64,000 nucleotides of DNA, from NCBI RefSeq assembly GCF_018223345.1, contig NZ_CP073587.1, positions 841,001-905,000 of the forward strand, given 5' to 3'. The stretch's first letter is position 1. Every line of letters begins with the position of its first letter. The DNA is from Shewanella yunxiaonensis (GTDB lineage: Bacteria > Pseudomonadota > Gammaproteobacteria > Enterobacterales > Shewanellaceae). This document shows, piece by piece, positions 28,193 to 36,359 of this stretch. The notes under the pieces were generated by a model, which made no database searches, had not been told where the DNA came from, and was given only the letters and a program-made list of their open reading frames with translations. Position numbers and translations under genes: made by a program.

Positions 28193-29545
28193 ATGCATTC
28201 ATCTAACTCCGATAGTGCCGTGAATTCTTCATGGCTGGAGCGATATTTCAAGATTCAGGAACGCGGTAGCAGTGTGCGCCGTGAATTGATCGCTGGTTTG
28301 ACGACATTTTTGGCGATGGTGTATTCCGTCATCGTGGTGCCATCCATGTTAGGAAAGGCGGGCTTTGATGCTGGCTCAGTGTTTATTGCCACCTGTTTAA
28401 TCGCGGCTTTTGGGTCACTATTGATGGGGTTATGGGCCAATTTGCCTATGGCTATCGGCTGCGCCATCTCTCTGACAGCCTTTACTGCATTTAGCCTGGT
28501 ACTTGGGCAGCACATGTCTATCCCAGTAACCCTTGGGGCAATTTTTCTGATGGGGGTAGTGTTCACGCTGGTGACTGTTACCGGTATCCGTCAGTGGGTG
28601 CTAACGAATCTGCCTCGGGGCATCGCTCACGGAACAGGCATTGGTATCGGTTTGTTTCTGTTACTGATTGCCGCTAATAATGTCAGCTTGATTGTTGGCA
28701 ACACTGGCGGCGGTTTGCCGGTAAAATTAGGCGATGTGAGCAGCTTGCCTGTGGTGGCTACTATCATTGGTCTGGCGGCAACCATTGGTCTGGAAAAACG
28801 TCGGGTTCCGGGTGGCATTCTGTTAGTTATCATTGTGTTGTCAGTATTCGGTCTGGTGTTTGATCCATCGGTGAAATTTAGCGGGATATTTGCGCTGCCG
28901 GATCTGACATCTGAGCACAGCCTGTTTGGTAAACTGGATATCTTGGGGGCACTGAATCCAGTAGTCTTACCAATTGTGTTGGCACTGGTGATGACGGCGA
29001 TTTTTGATGCCACCGGGACGATTCGCGCCGTGGCAGGTCAGGCCAATTTGCTGGACAAGGAAGACAATATTATCAATGGTGGCAAAGCGCTGACAGCAGA
29101 CTCGGTCAGCAGTATGTTTGCCGGTCTGGTGGGGGGGGCTCCAGCCGCCGTTTATATTGAATCCGCTGCAGGCACCGCCGCAGGCGGTAAAACCGGGTTG
29201 ACTGCCACCCTGGTTGGCGTGTTGTTTTTGCTGTTGATCTTCCTGGCACCATTGTCTTACTTGGTACCAGCTTATGCTACCGCTCCGGCACTGATGTACG
29301 TCGGACTGTTGATGTTGTCAAATGTCACCAAGCTCGATTTTAATGACAAAGTCGATGCCATGGCTGGCCTGACATGTGCGGTATTCATTGTGCTTTCTTG
29401 TAATATCGTTACCGGTATTATGTTGGGGTTTGCGACCTTAGTGATTGGCCGTATTTGCAGCGGCGAGTGGCGTAAGATCAAACCAGGCGTGCTGTTGATC
29501 ACCATTGGCCTGGTTGTATTCTATGTCGGTGGCTGGGCAATTTAA
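28193..29545 (+). CDS. NCS2/AzgA-type purine permease
   Basis: Inner-membrane proton symporter, 450 residues, with about 12-14 hydrophobic segments. The N-terminus ([35 protein letters not shown]) and the [20 protein letters not shown] segment are typical of the AzgA-like branch (E. coli AdeP/GhxP type; adenine, guanine or hypoxanthine) rather than the UraA branch. The [35 protein letters not shown] segment matches the conserved substrate-site hairpin. AAGG lies 9-12 bases before the ATG. The 287 nt upstream show no purine riboswitch or PurR-box. Exact base specificity cannot be assigned. Confidence 0.9.
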   Translation: MHSSNSDSAVNSSWLERYFKIQERGSSVRRELIAGLTTFLAMVYSVIVVPSMLGKAGFDAGSVFIATCLIAAFGSLLMGLWANLPMAIGCAISLTAFTAFSLVLGQHMSIPVTLGAIFLMGVVFTLVTVTGIRQWVLTNLPRGIAHGTGIGIGLFLLLIAANNVSLIVGNTGGGLPVKLGDVSSLPVVATIIGLAATIGLEKRRVPGGILLVIIVLSVFGLVFDPSVKFSGIFALPDLTSEHSLFGKLDILGALNPVVLPIVLALVMTAIFDATGTIRAVAGQANLLDKEDNIINGGKALTADSVSSMFAGLVGGAPAAVYIESAAGTAAGGKTGLTATLVGVLFLLLIFLAPLSYLVPAYATAPALMYVGLLMLSNVTKLDFNDKVDAMAGLTCAVFIVLSCNIVTGIMLGFATLVIGRICSGEWRKIKPGVLLITIGLVVFYVGGWAI

Positions 29546-29561
29546 CGTAGCCGCATGTAAT

Positions 29562-29591
29562 AAAAAATCGCGGCAATTGCCGCGATTTTTT
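29562..29591. terminator. Bidirectional Rho-independent terminator
   Basis: A perfect 30-base palindrome with GC core TCGCGGCA/TGCCGCGA and A6/T6 flanks, placed between the convergent permease and prepilin genes. It should terminate transcription from both sides. Confidence 0.95.
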
Positions 29592-29620
29592 ATGGTAACG
29601 TACAGCGTATTTGGCAATGG

Positions 29621-30058
29621 TTAGCTATCGGTGTACCTGATCATACCTGAGCTACTCACTTTGACGCCTTTGCAGTCACTGCTGTTGTTACAGTAGGTAA
29701 AGGTAGCCTCGCCACTACTCAAACCGTCAGCTTGAAATGTTACATCGGCACCGGTTACCACATCATGGCTGCTAAAACCATCTACAACTTTTAACGTTTT
29801 ATCACTACTGGTGACAAACACTCGGAGACCATCGCTCCAGTTAGCACCATTTTTTGCAACAGACACGCCCATGCCATAACTGATAGCCTGGTTACGGGCA
29901 AAAGCCAGCGTTTGTTCGATACGACTGATTTCTGATTTTACGCGATAACCATCATATAACGACTTCAGCGATGGCACCCCGACCGACAGCAGAATGGCTG
30001 CCACGGCAATGGTGACCATTAACTCCACTAGTGTGAAACCGCGATAGTGACCAGACAT
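29621..30058 (-). CDS. GspH/FimT-type minor prepilin 1
   Basis: Type IV pilin or type II secretion minor pseudopilin, 145 residues from ATG 30058 (MSGHYRGFTLVELM). The prepilin peptidase site G-FTLVE with Glu at +5 and the following hydrophobic helix are clear; the C-terminal globular part contains a Cys pair (CNNSSDC) likely forming a disulfide. A TTG six codons upstream is in frame but less likely. It lies 92 nt after a paralogous prepilin on the same strand. No assembly ATPase, secretin or peptidase gene is nearby, so it must work with machinery encoded elsewhere. Confidence 0.87.
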   Translation of the reverse strand: MSGHYRGFTLVELMVTIAVAAILLSVGVPSLKSLYDGYRVKSEISRIEQTLAFARNQAISYGMGVSVAKNGANWSDGLRVFVTSSDKTLKVVDGFSSHDVVTGADVTFQADGLSSGEATFTYCNNSSDCKGVKVSSSGMIRYTDS

Positions 30059-30150
30059 GTGACACCCTGTTACCAAAACGTGAAATTCAAGTATAGGGGG
30101 TTCAGTCGGCGAATGGGAGCAGAAATTGACTAAAATCAGCTAACTGCGGT

Positions 30151-30666
30151 TTATGTCCCACAATTGATATTATCGTCGCTACGACGGGTTCGCCCCGCCT
30201 GATTCACAATAATGGTCTGTGCATTGTCGCTGACTTTTTCCGGACAGTAACTCAGCGTGCCATTACTGCCACTGGCTAATCCGTCCGGATGAAAGCGCAC
30301 AGCTTTACGATTGTAGAAGATGCTGTCGTTAGCGTGGAACTCACCGGATTGCTGCAATAATTTATCCTCCGTATCCAGGAGCAGATTACCGTTGTGATCG
30401 ATAAAGACACTGACACCTTGTTGCCAGTCGCTGTCGATGCAGCTATTGCCGTTTAGCCGACAGACGGTAACTCGTGAGCGATAACTGATGGCCTGGTTAC
30501 GGGCGAAGGACAGCAATTGTTGTAATTGGCGTAAGGCGGAATCAGTACGATATTGACGGTGTAAGTCTGCTAAAGACGGTACTGCGATACCTAACAAAAT
30601 GGTCAAAATCAGCAAGGTGATAACCAGCTCCACTAGCGTGAAGCCCCGTTGTGGCATATGTTTCAT
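30151..30666 (-). CDS. GspH/FimT-type minor prepilin 2
   Basis: A 171-residue minor prepilin with leader MKHMPQRG and mature start FTLVELVITLLILTILLGIAVPSL. AAGGA lies 7-11 bases before the ATG at 30666, so the upstream in-frame TTG (30672) is rejected. Conserved GspH/FimT features include LRQLQQLLSFARNQAISYRS and a C-terminal strand region (FHPDGLASGSNGTLSYCPE) with paired cysteines. It resembles the downstream prepilin through the N-terminal half and in DGLxSG, consistent with tandem duplication. Likely a two-gene operon. Confidence 0.87.
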   Translation of the reverse strand: MKHMPQRGFTLVELVITLLILTILLGIAVPSLADLHRQYRTDSALRQLQQLLSFARNQAISYRSRVTVCRLNGNSCIDSDWQQGVSVFIDHNGNLLLDTEDKLLQQSGEFHANDSIFYNRKAVRFHPDGLASGSNGTLSYCPEKVSDNAQTIIVNQAGRTRRSDDNINCGT

Positions 30667-30833
30667 AAGCAAGTCCTTTGCGTGTTAAGTGCAGCGTCCT
30701 GCGCACCGGATACCGTTCAAAGTGTAGTTGTACAAGAAGTAAGCTGCATAATCGTCCTTTAGACAATTAGCTAATAAACAGCGGTTTTTTTTAGGGGTAA
30801 TTTTACGATAGGAGGCTTCGCCCAACGGCTTAG

Positions 30834-31223
<390 letters not shown>

Positions 31224-31247
31224 TCTGCTAGCCAAGCTCAACAACAG

Positions 31248-31274
31248 AAAGGGTGGTCAGTGACCACCCTTTTT
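31248..31274 (+). terminator. Rho-independent terminator of glnB
   Basis: Stem GGGTGGTC/GACCACCC (31251-31258 with 31262-31269), loop AGT, flanked by AAA and a five-T run, 25 nt after the glnB stop. Confidence 0.93.
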
Positions 31275-31331
31275 CGAATTCGCTAGCCACTGATGTCGGC
31301 TAAGTAGCAAAAACAGCGGATTAACGCAGCG

Positions 31332-31499
31332 TTATTTCCACTTGTCTTCCTTAAATGCGTCCATTTCTGGACCTTCGTCGTAGTAACGACGCTTGGTATC
31401 ACGGCGGCGTTGTTTTACGCGCTTGCTGTTGCGTTGCTTGTTACGCTGATGCTCTCCCCATGAAGAGTCATCATCATCAAATTCATATGGGTTTGACAT
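31332..31499 (-). CDS. Small conserved hypothetical protein (55 aa)
   Basis: A 55-residue highly charged protein, MSNPYEFDDDDSSWGEHQRN then a basic centre (KQRNSKRVKQRRRDTKRRYY) and an acidic end (DEGPEMDAFKEDKWK). ATG 31499 is chosen because ACAGGA lies shortly upstream; the longer in-frame reading adds a Cys/Trp-rich stretch with no ribosome site. No TM, signal or known domain; the charge pattern suggests nucleic-acid or ribosome association, but this is a guess. I recall similar short proteins in Shewanella. It lies downstream of the methyltransferase gene, with a 142-nt gap. Confidence 0.6.
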   Translation of the reverse strand: MSNPYEFDDDDSSWGEHQRNKQRNSKRVKQRRRDTKRRYYDEGPEMDAFKEDKWK

Positions 31500-31641
31500 G
31501 ATCCTGTTCCAGAAATGTGCATATACGGCGCACCCTCTCTTTTTACCTAAAGGATCTGTCAAGCTAAAGCGAAAAATTTAACGTCTGTTGGTAAAAAATA
31601 TTTAACAACAGCAAATCTGCTGATGAGGATGACATTTACTG

Positions 31642-32919
31642 CTATTGGCGAAGCATACGCACTACAAACATCCCATCGGTATCGGCCTGATAGGGCCACA
31701 CGGTCAAATATTCTGTCCTTTCACCCGTAAAAGGATGTTCTAACGATTGCAGCGTAAACTGTGGGTTGGCTGCCAAAAATGCGTCGACGACGCCGCGATT
31801 TTCAGCGTCAGCCAGAGAGCAGGTGGCGTACACCAGAACCCCGCCGGATTTTACCGCGTTGCTGGCTCGTTGCAGGATATCCAGTTGCAATGGTGGTTTT
31901 TCAGTGACGGCGGTTTCGTGGTCTAGCCAACGCATATCCGGATTCCGACGCCAGGTGCCGGTACAACTGCACGGTGCATCAACCAGCACACCGTCAAATG
32001 CCTGAGTCGCAACCGGTGCGGTTTCGCTTTGCCAAAGGACGGATTTAATGATGTTGCACTGGCTGCGGGCAGCCCTTTTTTCAAGTTCCAGTAACGCGCT
32101 TTGCCGAATATCAGACGCAACGATCTGGCCCTGGTTCTTCATCAATGACGCGAGTTGCAGACTCTTACCTCCCGCACCGCTGCAGGCGTCCCACCATTGT
32201 TCTCCCGCTTGGGGGTTGCAGATATGGCCGATGACTTGTGAGGCCAGATCCTGTACTTCTAGCTGACCATCTTTATACAGTGTCAGTTCGTTGAGGTTGA
32301 TGCTTTGATGACCCAGACTGATGGCATCCTCAAAATAGGCAGATTCAGTTGCGCTGAATCCCGCTGTTGCCAGCGCCTGCTTCGCATCGGTGGTAGATAA
32401 TTGTTGTACTCTTAACCACAGCGGCGGCCGACTGCAGAAACTCTGTAATAATGTTAGTTTCTGTGTATCGTTCATTGCGGATAGTTGCTGCCAGAACCAT
32501 TGAGGCACCAGTGCCTCGGCAGGAAAATCGGTACCCGCAAACCACAGTTGCAGCTGTTCTGCCGCTTGTGTCAGCGACTGCCAAGGGGTACCCGAATGCG
32601 GTAGCAATCCTCCGCGTAATTGCCACGCTTCCAGTGTCGGTTGCCAGCTATGTTGTTCGAGCAGTCCACAAGCCGCCAGCTGTCGGAACCATAACTGCTC
32701 ATCATTAGCGGCCGGTAATAACTTCAGCCAGCCATACCAGCGAAACAGGGCAAACAGGGTTTCTCGGATAATACGGCGATCGCGTCCACCATGTTTTTTA
32801 TTGAGACGAAAATAAGCGGCCAAGACCCGATCCGCACTTTGGCGGGACTGCAAAATCTCGGTAAAGAGTTGGTGAATGGTCTTGGCGTAACTGTCGGCGT
32901 ATTTTTCAGCAGGAGTCAT
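31642..32919 (-). CDS. RsmB/NOP-family RNA m5C methyltransferase
   Basis: SAM-dependent RNA (cytosine-5) methyltransferase, 425 residues. An N-terminal helical domain (KTIHQLFTEILQSRQSADRVLAAYFR...IIRETLFALFRWYGWL) resembles the NusB-like region of this family. The catalytic domain shows WWDACSGAGGKSLQLASLM (SAM site), VDAPCSCTGTWRRNPD (motif IV) and YATCSLADAENRGVV (motif VI) with the two characteristic cysteines. Divergence from RsmB and RsmF signatures means the target (rRNA or tRNA) is not assignable. It is preceded on the same strand by a DUF2461 gene, probably co-transcribed. Confidence 0.88.
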   Translation of the reverse strand: MTPAEKYADSYAKTIHQLFTEILQSRQSADRVLAAYFRLNKKHGGRDRRIIRETLFALFRWYGWLKLLPAANDEQLWFRQLAACGLLEQHSWQPTLEAWQLRGGLLPHSGTPWQSLTQAAEQLQLWFAGTDFPAEALVPQWFWQQLSAMNDTQKLTLLQSFCSRPPLWLRVQQLSTTDAKQALATAGFSATESAYFEDAISLGHQSINLNELTLYKDGQLEVQDLASQVIGHICNPQAGEQWWDACSGAGGKSLQLASLMKNQGQIVASDIRQSALLELEKRAARSQCNIIKSVLWQSETAPVATQAFDGVLVDAPCSCTGTWRRNPDMRWLDHETAVTEKPPLQLDILQRASNAVKSGGVLVYATCSLADAENRGVVDAFLAANPQFTLQSLEHPFTGERTEYLTVWPYQADTDGMFVVRMLRQ

Positions 32920-32984
32920 GGTGCGCTAGCGTTAGATAAAACTGGCACCAAGTTTAACAGAAGCCAAGCGCCAGGTCGTCAGTG

Positions 32985-33656
32985 TCAGTAATCGAGTTCA
33001 AGTGCAAAGCACAAATAGCCCATGAGCTTCTGGCAATGTTGAAACTGCTGCGCACAATATTCGGCGAAATCGGCTTGGGTTACCGTGCTCTGAGAAATCT
33101 CTTTAACCGCAATAAAATCCTTTCGTTTGAGTTCATCAATCAATGGATGTTGTTTGTCATAGCCTTTTGGGGGGCGTTGCAGACTATCACCATCCATATA
33201 AAAGCCGGCGTTGTTTAATGCGGCTAACGCTTTCTGATAGCCATTGGGATTATCATCAATACATTGGCGAATGTTATTCAGCACTGGTGATTCTGGATGC
33301 CAGATCCCGGCAGCAATAAAACAGCCATCGTTAGCAAGATGTACATACAGCCCCGGCGCGTGGACATCTTTCCCCTGAAAGTGCCGAAACTGGATCCCTA
33401 CATTGGATTTATAGGGGGCTTTATCATGACTAAAACGCGTATCGCGTTGTGGCCGCATCAAACTGCCGCCGACTTTTTTGGCGACCGCCGTAAGACGGGG
33501 CGACAAGGCCAGAATGTGCGGCTGCATCTGCTCAATAAACTGTAATGCTGGGGTGCGCACCACCGTTTCATATTGATGTTGATTGGCTTTAAACCAGTCA
33601 CGGTCATTGTTGAGCTGCAGTGCCGCAAGAAAATCAAAACAACTTTGAGTAAACAT
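32985..33656 (-). CDS. DUF2461 family protein (TIGR02453-like)
   Basis: A 223-residue protein matching the DUF2461 pattern: FDFLAALQLNNDRDWFKANQHQYE at the start, PQRDTRFSHDKAPYKSNVGIQFRH, then GLYVHLANDGCFIAAGIWHPES. ATG 33656 is supported by GGAAGGGA just upstream; the longer frame from 33674 is unlikely. No catalytic role has been established for the family, which is widespread in bacteria. Lies between a Zn-ribbon hypothetical gene and the m5C methyltransferase, all on the minus strand with short gaps, so these could be one transcript. Confidence 0.87.
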   Translation of the reverse strand: MFTQSCFDFLAALQLNNDRDWFKANQHQYETVVRTPALQFIEQMQPHILALSPRLTAVAKKVGGSLMRPQRDTRFSHDKAPYKSNVGIQFRHFQGKDVHAPGLYVHLANDGCFIAAGIWHPESPVLNNIRQCIDDNPNGYQKALAALNNAGFYMDGDSLQRPPKGYDKQHPLIDELKRKDFIAVKEISQSTVTQADFAEYCAQQFQHCQKLMGYLCFALELDY

Positions 33657-33700
33657 AGCTTCCCTTCCATACATCCTAGGGGATTAGTTGTGCTAATGAC

Positions 33701-33928
33701 TCAGCGTAGTGGCAATGATGCCTCTAACTCGATATCGGTACAGCCTTTGGCACAGCGAATGTAACCAGCGTTTTCACTACCAGCGACGGGCAGTTGCGCC
33801 TGCAGTGGCTGACCACAGTGACGGCACGGAACTGTACGACCGGCCAGCAGATTTTTTATCAGATGTTTATGCTCAATGTAGGACTGAGCACTGCGACGAT
33901 TAATAGTGCTGAAATCGGGATTGTTCAT
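33701..33928 (-). CDS. Small putative zinc-ribbon protein (75 aa)
   Basis: A 75-residue protein starting MNNPDFSTINRRSAQSYIEHKHLIKNLL, followed by two Cys pairs, CRHCG and IRCAKGC, spaced like a zinc ribbon. ATG 33928 is preferred because the upstream extension in the longer frame has no conservation-like features, although the ribosome site is weak. I recall similar short proteins in Shewanella and Vibrio but know no function. It lies 44 nt upstream of the DUF2461 gene on the same strand. Confidence 0.65.
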   Translation of the reverse strand: MNNPDFSTINRRSAQSYIEHKHLIKNLLAGRTVPCRHCGQPLQAQLPVAGSENAGYIRCAKGCTDIELEASLPLR

Positions 33929-34006
33929 CGTTGTTAATTGGCTGGATGTTGTGTCGCGATTATAGTCTGCTTCGCAGCCGGGCTTCAATCCGGGAAAAAG
34001 AACCAC

Positions 34007-34036
34007 AAAAAAGGCCCTGTCATCAAACAGGGCCTT
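34007..34036 (-). terminator. Rho-independent terminator of the alcohol dehydrogenase gene
   Basis: Read leftward: stem AAGGCCCTGT/ACAGGGCCTT (34011-34020 with 34027-34036), 6-nt loop, then a T-run given by the A residues at 34007-34012. It begins 17 nt past the adh stop. Confidence 0.92.
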
Positions 34037-34053
34037 GAAAGTAAAACGCTAAT

Positions 34054-35202
34054 TTACATCGCGTTTTTGAAGATTTGGCAAATTTCTTCATGTGATGCCT
34101 GTTTCGGATTGGTAATACCGCAGGCGTCTTTGAGCGCATTAGTTGCCAGTACTGGGATGTCTTCCTCTTTAACCCCGATGGATGCGAGGTTCGCTGGAAT
34201 ACCCACGTCTGCTGCTAATTGTTTAATGGTATCAATCGCAGCCTGGGCACCCTGAGCATCGGTCATCGCACTAACATCAACCCCCAGTGCTTTTGCGACA
34301 TCTTTCAGGCGTGGTGCAGCAACCTGAGCATTGTATTCCTGTACAAATGGCAACAGTAGGGCGTTACATACCCCGTGTGGCAGGTCATAGAAACCCCCTA
34401 GCTGATGCGCCATAGCGTGCACATAACCGAGGCTCGCATTGTTAAAGGCCATACCGGCCAGAAACTCTGCATAAGCCATCTGTTCACGAGCTTCCAGGTT
34501 GTCACCGTGAGCCACAGCAGTGCGCAAGTTATCACGGATAAGTTCCATAGCTTTTACGGCACAGGCATCAGTAATAGGTGTTGCGGCAGTAGACACATAA
34601 GCTTCAACGGCGTGAGTCAGTGCATCCATGCCGGTAGCTGCAGTCAGGCCTTTTGGCTTTTTCAGCATCAATTCTGGGTCATTTACCGACAGCAATGGTG
34701 TGACATGCTTATCGACAATGGCCATTTTGATATGGCGAACTTCATCCGTGATGATACAGAAGCGGGTCATTTCGCTTGCGGTACCGGCTGTGGTGTTGAT
34801 AGCAATCAGTGGTAACTGAGGTTTAGCTGAACGATCCAAACCTTCATAGTCACCTATTGTGCCACCGTTGGCAGCTACCAGCGCTATCCCCTTAGCGCAG
34901 TCGTGTGGTGAACCTCCCCCCAAAGAGATCACACAATCACAGTGATTATCGCGCAGAAGCTTCAGACCTGCTTCTACGTTGGATACGGTAGGATTTGGGT
35001 GCACGCCGTCATAAACGGTGACTGACAGACCCACTTGTCCAAGTTTTTCGGCGATAGAGCCAACGATACCAATACTGACTAAGGGTTTGTCTGTCACAAT
35101 CAGTGCATGTTTGAAACCGAGAGTTTTAATATCGTTGATGGCGTCATCCACGGCGCCTTGCCCTAGTACGTTGACTGACGGGATAAAAAATTTCGCAGCC
35201 AT
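34054..35202 (-). CDS. Iron-containing alcohol dehydrogenase (AdhB/YiaY type)
   Basis: NAD-dependent group III alcohol dehydrogenase, 382 residues, the same length as E. coli YiaY and close to Zymomonas AdhB. A Rossmann-like N-domain contains [17 protein letters not shown], and the helical C-domain carries the iron ligands ([13 protein letters not shown], then [27 protein letters not shown]). ATG 35202 has a near-perfect Shine-Dalgarno (AGGAGGTGT) upstream, predicting strong expression. It diverges from a MarR regulator across a 316-nt gap with an inverted repeat, suggesting local control. The Shewanella orthologue is usually called adhB. Confidence 0.94.
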   Translation of the reverse strand: MAAKFFIPSVNVLGQGAVDDAINDIKTLGFKHALIVTDKPLVSIGIVGSIAEKLGQVGLSVTVYDGVHPNPTVSNVEAGLKLLRDNHCDCVISLGGGSPHDCAKGIALVAANGGTIGDYEGLDRSAKPQLPLIAINTTAGTASEMTRFCIITDEVRHIKMAIVDKHVTPLLSVNDPELMLKKPKGLTAATGMDALTHAVEAYVSTAATPITDACAVKAMELIRDNLRTAVAHGDNLEAREQMAYAEFLAGMAFNNASLGYVHAMAHQLGGFYDLPHGVCNALLLPFVQEYNAQVAAPRLKDVAKALGVDVSAMTDAQGAQAAIDTIKQLAADVGIPANLASIGVKEEDIPVLATNALKDACGITNPKQASHEEICQIFKNAM

Positions 35203-35518
35203 GAGTACACCTCCTAGTGTTGTTTGGGCGATTGGATGTATTAGCTGATTTAACACAAGAAAAGTCTAATGTAAATAAAAAATGCTTATCTGTCATATAA
35301 TTAATTCAAAAAATGCGATAAAAGTAACTTGAATTAAATCCATGTTTTTGATAGGAGAATTTGCGTAAATTGTCTGAAAATTGACCATTATTGTCATTTG
35401 CCAGATTTAGGTTGCTGATTAGCCGGGATTTCTCTGTTGCCAGTTGGGCGATTTGTTATCATATCCATATCGTCCAGTGGCAAGGTTCTGCCATTTACCG
35501 ATTCAGATGGGACCATAC
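35203..35518. promoter_or_regulatory. 316-nt divergent promoter region between adh and marR
   Basis: No gene seen. The region is AT-rich and holds a perfect 9-bp inverted repeat, TTAATTCAA (35301-35309) and TTGAATTAA (35329-35337), 19 nt apart. Several -10-like hexamers are present on both strands, but none pairs convincingly with a -35, so promoter positions are left open. Both adjacent genes must be transcribed from here. Confidence 0.55.
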
Positions 35519-36004
35519 ATGGAAAAATATGAGCAGTTACTGATTTCGTTGCGTAAGGTCATCCGGGCAATTGATCTGCATTCAAAGCAGTTAAGTAAAC
35601 ATTCAGGACTGACCGGCCCCCAGCTGATCGTGATGCAGAAGATCGCTAACCTAGGTACACCATTAGCCAAGCAAGTTGCCGCCGAGATTAATCTGAGTCC
35701 GGCGACGGTGACGACTATTCTGGATCGCCTAGAAGCCAAAGGCTTGGTGATCCGACAACGCAGTTCAGAAGATAAACGCAAAGTGCATCTGTTGCTTAGT
35801 GATGCTGGCCAATCGTTATTACTGTCAGCACCCAAACCGCTGCAGGAGCACTTTATCAAGCGGTATCAGATGCTGGAAGAATGGGAACAGAGTCAGCTGC
35901 TGTCTTCAGTCGAGCGCATTGCGAATATGATGGATGCGGAAAAGCTCGATGCTGCACCGATGCTGTTGGTTGGACAAATCCTGTCTCACGAAGACGACAA
36001 TTAG
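35519..36004 (+). CDS. MarR-family transcriptional regulator
   Basis: A 161-residue winged-helix dimeric regulator. The DNA-binding core reads SGLTGPQLIVMQKIANLG, then AKQVAAEINLSPATVTTILDRLEAKGLVIRQRSSEDKRKVHLLLSDAG, with the conserved recognition helix and the D-K-R-K wing. I chose ATG 35519 (MEKYEQLLISLRKVIRAID), the usual beginning of such proteins; ATGs at 35444 and 35507 are in frame but poorly supported. It diverges from the iron alcohol dehydrogenase gene, a likely target. The ligand is unknown. Confidence 0.92.
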   Translation: MEKYEQLLISLRKVIRAIDLHSKQLSKHSGLTGPQLIVMQKIANLGTPLAKQVAAEINLSPATVTTILDRLEAKGLVIRQRSSEDKRKVHLLLSDAGQSLLLSAPKPLQEHFIKRYQMLEEWEQSQLLSSVERIANMMDAEKLDAAPMLLVGQILSHEDDN

Positions 36005-36359
36005 ATTGGCTAAATTTAGGTGCTGGGTAATGACTTGCTGAGACAACGGAGGTTGTTACCAACAGACTGAATTGCTGATAAAAATTCCATCCCCATAATT
36101 GTGCGTGTGGTCACGACTGATTGCACTTATTTGGTGATCTGCTGCACATTTTTGCGCCAAAATGATGCCTGTCAAACCAGTCATATTGGTCAGATGTTTA
36201 TCGAACAACTGTCATTAGACTGTAATAGCTATTTGATTTTGAACATGTTAAATCATATTGCAGATGTTGATTAATCGGTTGTGTGCCGTTGATTTGCTTC
36301 TGGCATGGTAACTGCTCAATAATTGACTACTAGCCGACCGACAAACAGGGAGTGCGTCG
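36005..36359 (+). promoter_or_regulatory. 355-nt upstream control region of the glycogen operon
   Basis: No gene found. A sigma-54-like element TGGCATGGTAACTGC at 36301-36315 has GG and GC at the required 12-bp register. Two NtrC-like palindromes lie about 150 bp upstream at 36122-36138 (TGCAC-TT-ATT-TGGTG-AT, 10 of 14 fixed positions) and 36143-36159 (TGCACAT-TTT-TGCGCCA, 9 of 14), starting 21 bp apart, two helical turns. There is also a small hairpin (ACAAC-GGAG-GTTGT) just after the marR stop. Pattern match by eye, not scored. Confidence 0.4.
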
